Assembly (NCBI GenBank): GCA_003509805.1
Contig: DOMV01000171.1
Coordinates: 1 to 9,322, forward strand
DNA length: 9,322 nucleotides
Reading direction: 5' to 3'
Origin: Planctomycetaceae bacterium
GTDB taxonomy: Bacteria > Planctomycetota > Planctomycetia > Pirellulales > Thermoguttaceae
In this document: positions 6,704 to 9,322 of the stretch, piece after piece
Position numbering within the stretch: position 1 is the stretch's first letter
Layout of the letters: each line of letters opens with the position of its first letter
Program-made: the position numbers and the translations under genes
The notes under the pieces: model-generated
Seen by the model: the letters and a program-made list of their open reading frames with translations, nothing else
Databases searched by the model: none
Told to the model about the DNA's origin: nothing

Positions 6704-7852
6704 ATGAAAAAATCAACCGATGTTAGATTAAGGGGGGGGGGCGAACTGCGCGCTTTCACGTTGGTCGAGCTGCTCGTGGTCATTGCCATCATTGGTACCC
6801 TGGTCGCCCTGCTTCTGCCGGCCGTCCAAGCTGCCCGGGAAGCCGCCCGGCGTATGCAGTGTGCCAATCACCTTAAACAGATCGGCACTGCGATCCATCA
6901 TTACCACGATACTCACCAAACGTTTCCGGGCTTGCGCAATAACTTGGGTGTTCAGGGGATAACGAACCCCAGCACCATCGAGAATATCAGCACTGTGACG
7001 AAATTGTTGCCTTTCGTTGAGCAGACCTCCCGGTACGATGGCATTATTTCCCATGTCACGAGCAATCTCGGGACCAATACCGACTGGACGGACCTGCCCA
7101 TCGAGATCCGGGGCGGCGTGATCGACGTCTTGTGCTGTCCTTCCGATCCGGACGCGAGAAAACCGGCCATCGAATGTGAATACGCTCGAAATTGTTATGT
7201 TTTTTCCCTCGGCGACGGCACTTGGCGCAACGGTGCCCCGAAAGTTCCGCCGTCCCCCGGCTGGGGCCACGCGCCGGAGTTGGTCGCTTCTCGTGGAATG
7301 TTTCTCCCATTCGTATTCCATACCTTCAGTGCGATTTTGGACGGAACGAGCAACACGATCGGGGTCAGCGAAACGGGCACCTCGTCGATGAGGCACGACG
7401 TCAACATCAAATCGGGCTTTGCGAACGCCCCGGGAATGATGAACGGCGCGGCTTTCAGCCCGGCATCCTGCATGAACTTGCGCTCGACGACCGACCGGAA
7501 CGTCATTGATCCGCCGGATACTTCCAACAACACATGGAGAGGGGCCCGTTTCATCAACGGTTTTGCCGCGAACAGCGGGTTTTCGACGATTCTCCCACCC
7601 AATTCGCCGCACTGCCTTGATGCGGGCGACGGCGGCGACGGTTCATGGAACGGCTGCTATTCCGCCGCGAGTTACCACACCGGCGGAGTGAACGCGGCGA
7701 TGATGGACGGAGCCGTGCGTTTTGTCACCGACACGATCGAGTGCGGCAACCTGAGCATCACTTACGAGCATTACGGTCTGTCCGGGCCCAGCGAATTCGG
7801 CGTCTGGGGCGCCCTCGGAACCTTGGACGGCAGTGAAGCAAAACACTTGTAA
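6704..7852 (+). CDS. DUF1559 pseudopilin-like protein 2
   Basis: A 382-residue paralogue of the protein at 1951-3159. It has a 17-residue leader, a prepilin-type site A17/F18 and Glu at mature position 5 (E22). Position -1 is Ala instead of the usual Gly, which prepilin peptidases often tolerate. The mature N-terminus is identical to that of protein 1 for 36 residues (18-53), through the Met-Gln-Cys that follows PAVQAAREAARR. Also present are CCPSD (144-148), ILDGTSNTIGVSETG (211-225), ILPPN (296-300) and H325-X9-D335-G336; both paralogues end near a short FGVWGA block. The bodies between these landmarks differ strongly, so the two probably have different partners. ATG 6704 has AGGAG (6691-6695) eight bases upstream. 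Codons 10-13 are written by ten consecutive G, an unstable tract. Repeat B lies upstream, lipoprotein 2 follows after 135 bases. Confidence 0.9.
   Translation: MKKSTDVRLRGGGELRAFTLVELLVVIAIIGTLVALLLPAVQAAREAARRMQCANHLKQIGTAIHHYHDTHQTFPGLRNNLGVQGITNPSTIENISTVTKLLPFVEQTSRYDGIISHVTSNLGTNTDWTDLPIEIRGGVIDVLCCPSDPDARKPAIECEYARNCYVFSLGDGTWRNGAPKVPPSPGWGHAPELVASRGMFLPFVFHTFSAILDGTSNTIGVSETGTSSMRHDVNIKSGFANAPGMMNGAAFSPASCMNLRSTTDRNVIDPPDTSNNTWRGARFINGFAANSGFSTILPPNSPHCLDAGDGGDGSWNGCYSAASYHTGGVNAAMMDGAVRFVTDTIECGNLSITYEHYGLSGPSEFGVWGALGTLDGSEAKHL
6732..6741 (+). repeat. G10 homopolymer inside DUF1559 gene 2
   Basis: Ten consecutive G encode the end of Arg10, Gly11, Gly12 and part of Gly13, before the prepilin cleavage site. 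Losing one G would put the frame into a stop at 6960-6962; gaining one would reach a stop at 6874-6876. Tracts of this length commonly slip during replication and act as on/off switches in other bacteria. The next longest G runs I noticed in the window are 7 (around 583-589) and 6 (1977-1982). Confidence 0.6.
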
Positions 7853-7925
7853 GATGCGCACACCACGACGATCATAAAAGACCTGTTCGGAAACTTTATA
7901 TTGCACAAGTTGGATGAAATGATCT

Positions 7926-7969
7926 GTCTCCCCCGATCAGGTCGAGGTCAGGCTCTGCGCGGGGGAGAC
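7926..7969 (+). promoter_or_regulatory. Strong leader hairpin upstream of lipoprotein 2
   Basis: GTCTCCCCCG (7926-7935) and CGGGGGAGAC (7960-7969) form a perfect, GC-rich 10-bp stem around a 24-base loop that contains two GGTC repeats. It ends 18 bases before ATG 7988. No T-run follows, so it is not a standard intrinsic terminator. The only purine-rich, Shine-Dalgarno-like stretch nearby, GGGGGAG, is in the 3' strand of the stem. It may limit expression of the lipoprotein relative to the DUF1559 gene, or mark a processing site between the two. Confidence 0.55.
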
Positions 7970-7987
7970 CGTTATGGAACAACTCTA

Positions 7988-8503
7988 ATGAAAAAACGTT
8001 TCCTACTCGCAATGTTGCTCGGCGTTCTTGTTTCATGTTTCGGTTGTGAATCATCACCGCAACGACCGCCGGGAATGCCGTCTCTTGTCCGTCGCGCCAA
8101 GATTACCGTCACGCAAGCCGGCCGGCCTCTTGCCGATGCCAAGATCATTCTGGTTTCGGAAGGGAATCAGGTTCCGTGGACGGTCGGTGGGAAAACGGAC
8201 CAAAACGGGGTTGCACGACTGGTGACGCACGGGCAATTTCCCGGCGCGCCCGAGGGAAAATACAAGGTCGTTGTCACCAAGTTGGAGAAACCGGACAAGT
8301 CCCGGTTGCCGGGAGACAGCAAGTCTTGGAGCAAAGACGAGGAAGAGTCGGCCCGAACCTTTTATGATTTGGTGGAATCGGAATTTGGAGAGACAAGCAC
8401 GACGCCCTTGACGGTGGAAATCCTGTCGTCATCTTACGAAGCGACCGTCGATGTCGGGAAACCGGTTCGAATCAAACATGTCATGTCGAAAGGCGTCCCG
8501 TGA
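7988..8503 (+). CDS. Small lipoprotein 2, carboxypeptidase-regulatory-like fold
   Basis: A 171-residue predicted lipoprotein. The n-region MKKR and a hydrophobic stretch (5-15) end in the lipobox L14-V15-S16-C17, so Cys17 is the likely acylated residue; Cys20 fits less well. The mature part is beta-rich: AKITVTQAGRPLADAKIIL (37-55), GKTDQNGVARLVT (68-80), GAPEGKYKVVVTK (86-98), a charged insert (100-125) and a closing ETSTTPLTVEIL (135-146). The order of these blocks matches lipoprotein 1: an opening strand with G-x-P-L, a TD-x-x-G turn, a PGEY/EGKY strand, then a TTPL/KTPF strand. Overall identity looks low. ATG 7988 is chosen because it opens a good signal peptide; the frame is open upstream, but that part overlaps the hairpin. 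There is only a weak GGA ahead of the start. It is probably co-transcribed with DUF1559 gene 2. Confidence 0.75.
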   Translation: MKKRFLLAMLLGVLVSCFGCESSPQRPPGMPSLVRRAKITVTQAGRPLADAKIILVSEGNQVPWTVGGKTDQNGVARLVTHGQFPGAPEGKYKVVVTKLEKPDKSRLPGDSKSWSKDEEESARTFYDLVESEFGETSTTPLTVEILSSSYEATVDVGKPVRIKHVMSKGVP

Positions 8504-8770
8504 AGAAAGCATCCGAATTACCCCGTGAGCTTTTTTGTGTTCACTCAGGCGAGGCAAGCGAAGACCGGACTTGATTCGGCCGGGTATTCCTCGCGATGTT
8601 GGATTCCTGGATCGCCTTTGCCGTGACCCGCCGCAGCCGGAACGAATTTTCGGAAAAATCACCCCATCCTGTTTTTTTGATACAAGTTATTCAGTCCATA
8701 CGCCGATAAACGATTGACGAGTATTCCGATGGGATGATGTATGCTTGATGATTCATCAGGAAACGACACT
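8504..8770. other. 267-base intergenic region after lipoprotein 2
   Basis: I see no gene here. GCGAGG (8549-8554) pairs with CCTCGC (8589-8594), with a CCGG/CCGG pairing inside. A weak AT-rich hairpin, ATTTT (8646-8650) with AAAAT (8655-8659), is followed after a gap by seven T (8672-8678), which makes a poor terminator candidate. TTGACG at 8714-8719 is a possible -35 box for the next gene, but the nearest -10-like hexamer, TATGCT (8740-8745), is spaced at 20 bases, too far for a confident promoter. Confidence 0.35.
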
Positions 8771-9322
8771 ATGGTAAACGACATGTCGCCTTGTGCAAAA
8801 AGTTTAGCCGCGCGGCGCAGCCGCCGGTTTCCTTCGCGCGTTGTATTGAGTCGGGTGTTCCGACTGTTCCTCCTGACGGCCGTTTTGCTTGGGAGCGTTT
8901 TCACCCAGCGTCGGCTTGAAGCCGTCGAAGCGATTCCTGTCGAAAAGATCCATTGGCAACCGGACCTTCCGACGGCGCTCCAGGAAGCGAAGCGGGGCGA
9001 CAAACTCGTCATCGTTCACTTTTACGGGGACCACTGCGCGCCGTGCCGGCAAATGGACAAGGAGGTTTTTCCCCGACCGGATGTCGCCGCGACGCTCAAC
9101 CGGTCGTTCGTGATCGTCAACGTCGATTCGAACGTCGATCCGTTGGCCCGAAAGATGCGGATCGAATCAATCCCCTGCGATATCGTTCTCACCGCCGAGG
9201 GTCGTTTTCTGCACCGGCGTGAAGGCGGGATCGGCGCGGAACGGTTTATCGAATTCCTCAAGCTAATCGCAGCCAATGCGCCGAAAACGCCGGCTGCGGC
9301 GAGTCAACTCCCGGCGGTGGCC
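8771..9322 (+). CDS. Exported thioredoxin-fold protein (3' end outside window)
   Basis: The reading frame is open from ATG 8771 to the last base, giving 184 residues without a stop. A long Arg-rich n-region (about 1-28) and one hydrophobic segment (about 30-46) suggest export or membrane anchoring; cleavage near VEA (52-54) is possible. The thioredoxin-like domain spans about 60-170: LVIVHFYGDHC, the CAPC redox motif at 89-92, KEVFPRPDVAATLN (97-110), FVIVNVDSN, then SIP with the cis-Pro at 135, directly followed by Cys136. It should act as a thiol-disulfide oxidoreductase or reductase outside the cytoplasm. The last residues turn Ala/Pro-rich, which suggests a linker to a further part. AGGA (8758-8761) lies nine bases before the ATG; Met at 8783 is an alternative start. 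The domain is secure, the partner protein unknown. Confidence 0.85.
   Translation, partial: MVNDMSPCAKSLAARRSRRFPSRVVLSRVFRLFLLTAVLLGSVFTQRRLEAVEAIPVEKIHWQPDLPTALQEAKRGDKLVIVHFYGDHCAPCRQMDKEVFPRPDVAATLNRSFVIVNVDSNVDPLARKMRIESIPCDIVLTAEGRFLHRREGGIGAERFIEFLKLIAANAPKTPAAASQLPAVA

Noticed and set aside
8646..8678. Intrinsic terminator after lipoprotein 2
   Set aside because: The hairpin is only five A-T pairs, and the T7 run starts a dozen bases after it, so it is too weak to call as a terminator feature.

Overview
The window looks like chromosomal DNA from a member of the Planctomycetota. The strongest sign is two DUF1559 pseudopilin-like proteins (1951-3159 and 6704-7852). Each has a type IV prepilin N-terminus of the FTLVELLVV type, followed by the PAVQAAREAARR stretch and a C-terminal H-X9-DG motif, a family greatly expanded in that phylum. 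Small lipoproteins with a carboxypeptidase-regulatory-like fold, a secreted GH2 enzyme and a thioredoxin-fold protein fit the same assignment. I cannot place it below phylum. All recognisable genes are on the + strand.

Layout. 1-562: a decayed 3' part of an ISAs1-family transposase, holding a cluster of small inverted repeats. 736-1668: a DMT/EamA permease whose stop codon lies inside a perfect hairpin. 1849-1908: a good sigma70-like promoter and a leader hairpin, driving DUF1559 protein 1 (1951-3159) and then lipoprotein 1 (3244-3750). 3851-4003: palindromic repeat A, upstream of the secreted GH2 glycosidase (4082-6445). 6483-6634: palindromic repeat B, upstream of DUF1559 protein 2 (6704-7852), which has a run of ten G near its 5' end. 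7926-7969: a 10-bp-stem hairpin, upstream of lipoprotein 2 (7988-8503). 8771 to the end: a thioredoxin-like protein cut by the window edge.

How the parts may work together. The order pseudopilin then lipoprotein occurs twice, on either side of the glycosidase. This suggests a duplicated two-gene cell-envelope module with a periplasmic or surface polysaccharide-cleaving enzyme between the copies. The link is inferred from gene order and shared motifs; no substrate or assembly partner can be read from the sequence. No prepilin peptidase, assembly ATPase, sugar transporter, sulfatase or regulator lies in the window.

The least expected signal is the pair of ~152-bp repeats A and B. Each can fold into a long imperfect stem with an invariant 10-bp inner helix. 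They share outer pairing geometry with at least one compensatory base-pair change, and each ends 70-80 bases upstream of a start codon. The second is the G10 tract in DUF1559 protein 2, a candidate phase-variation switch.
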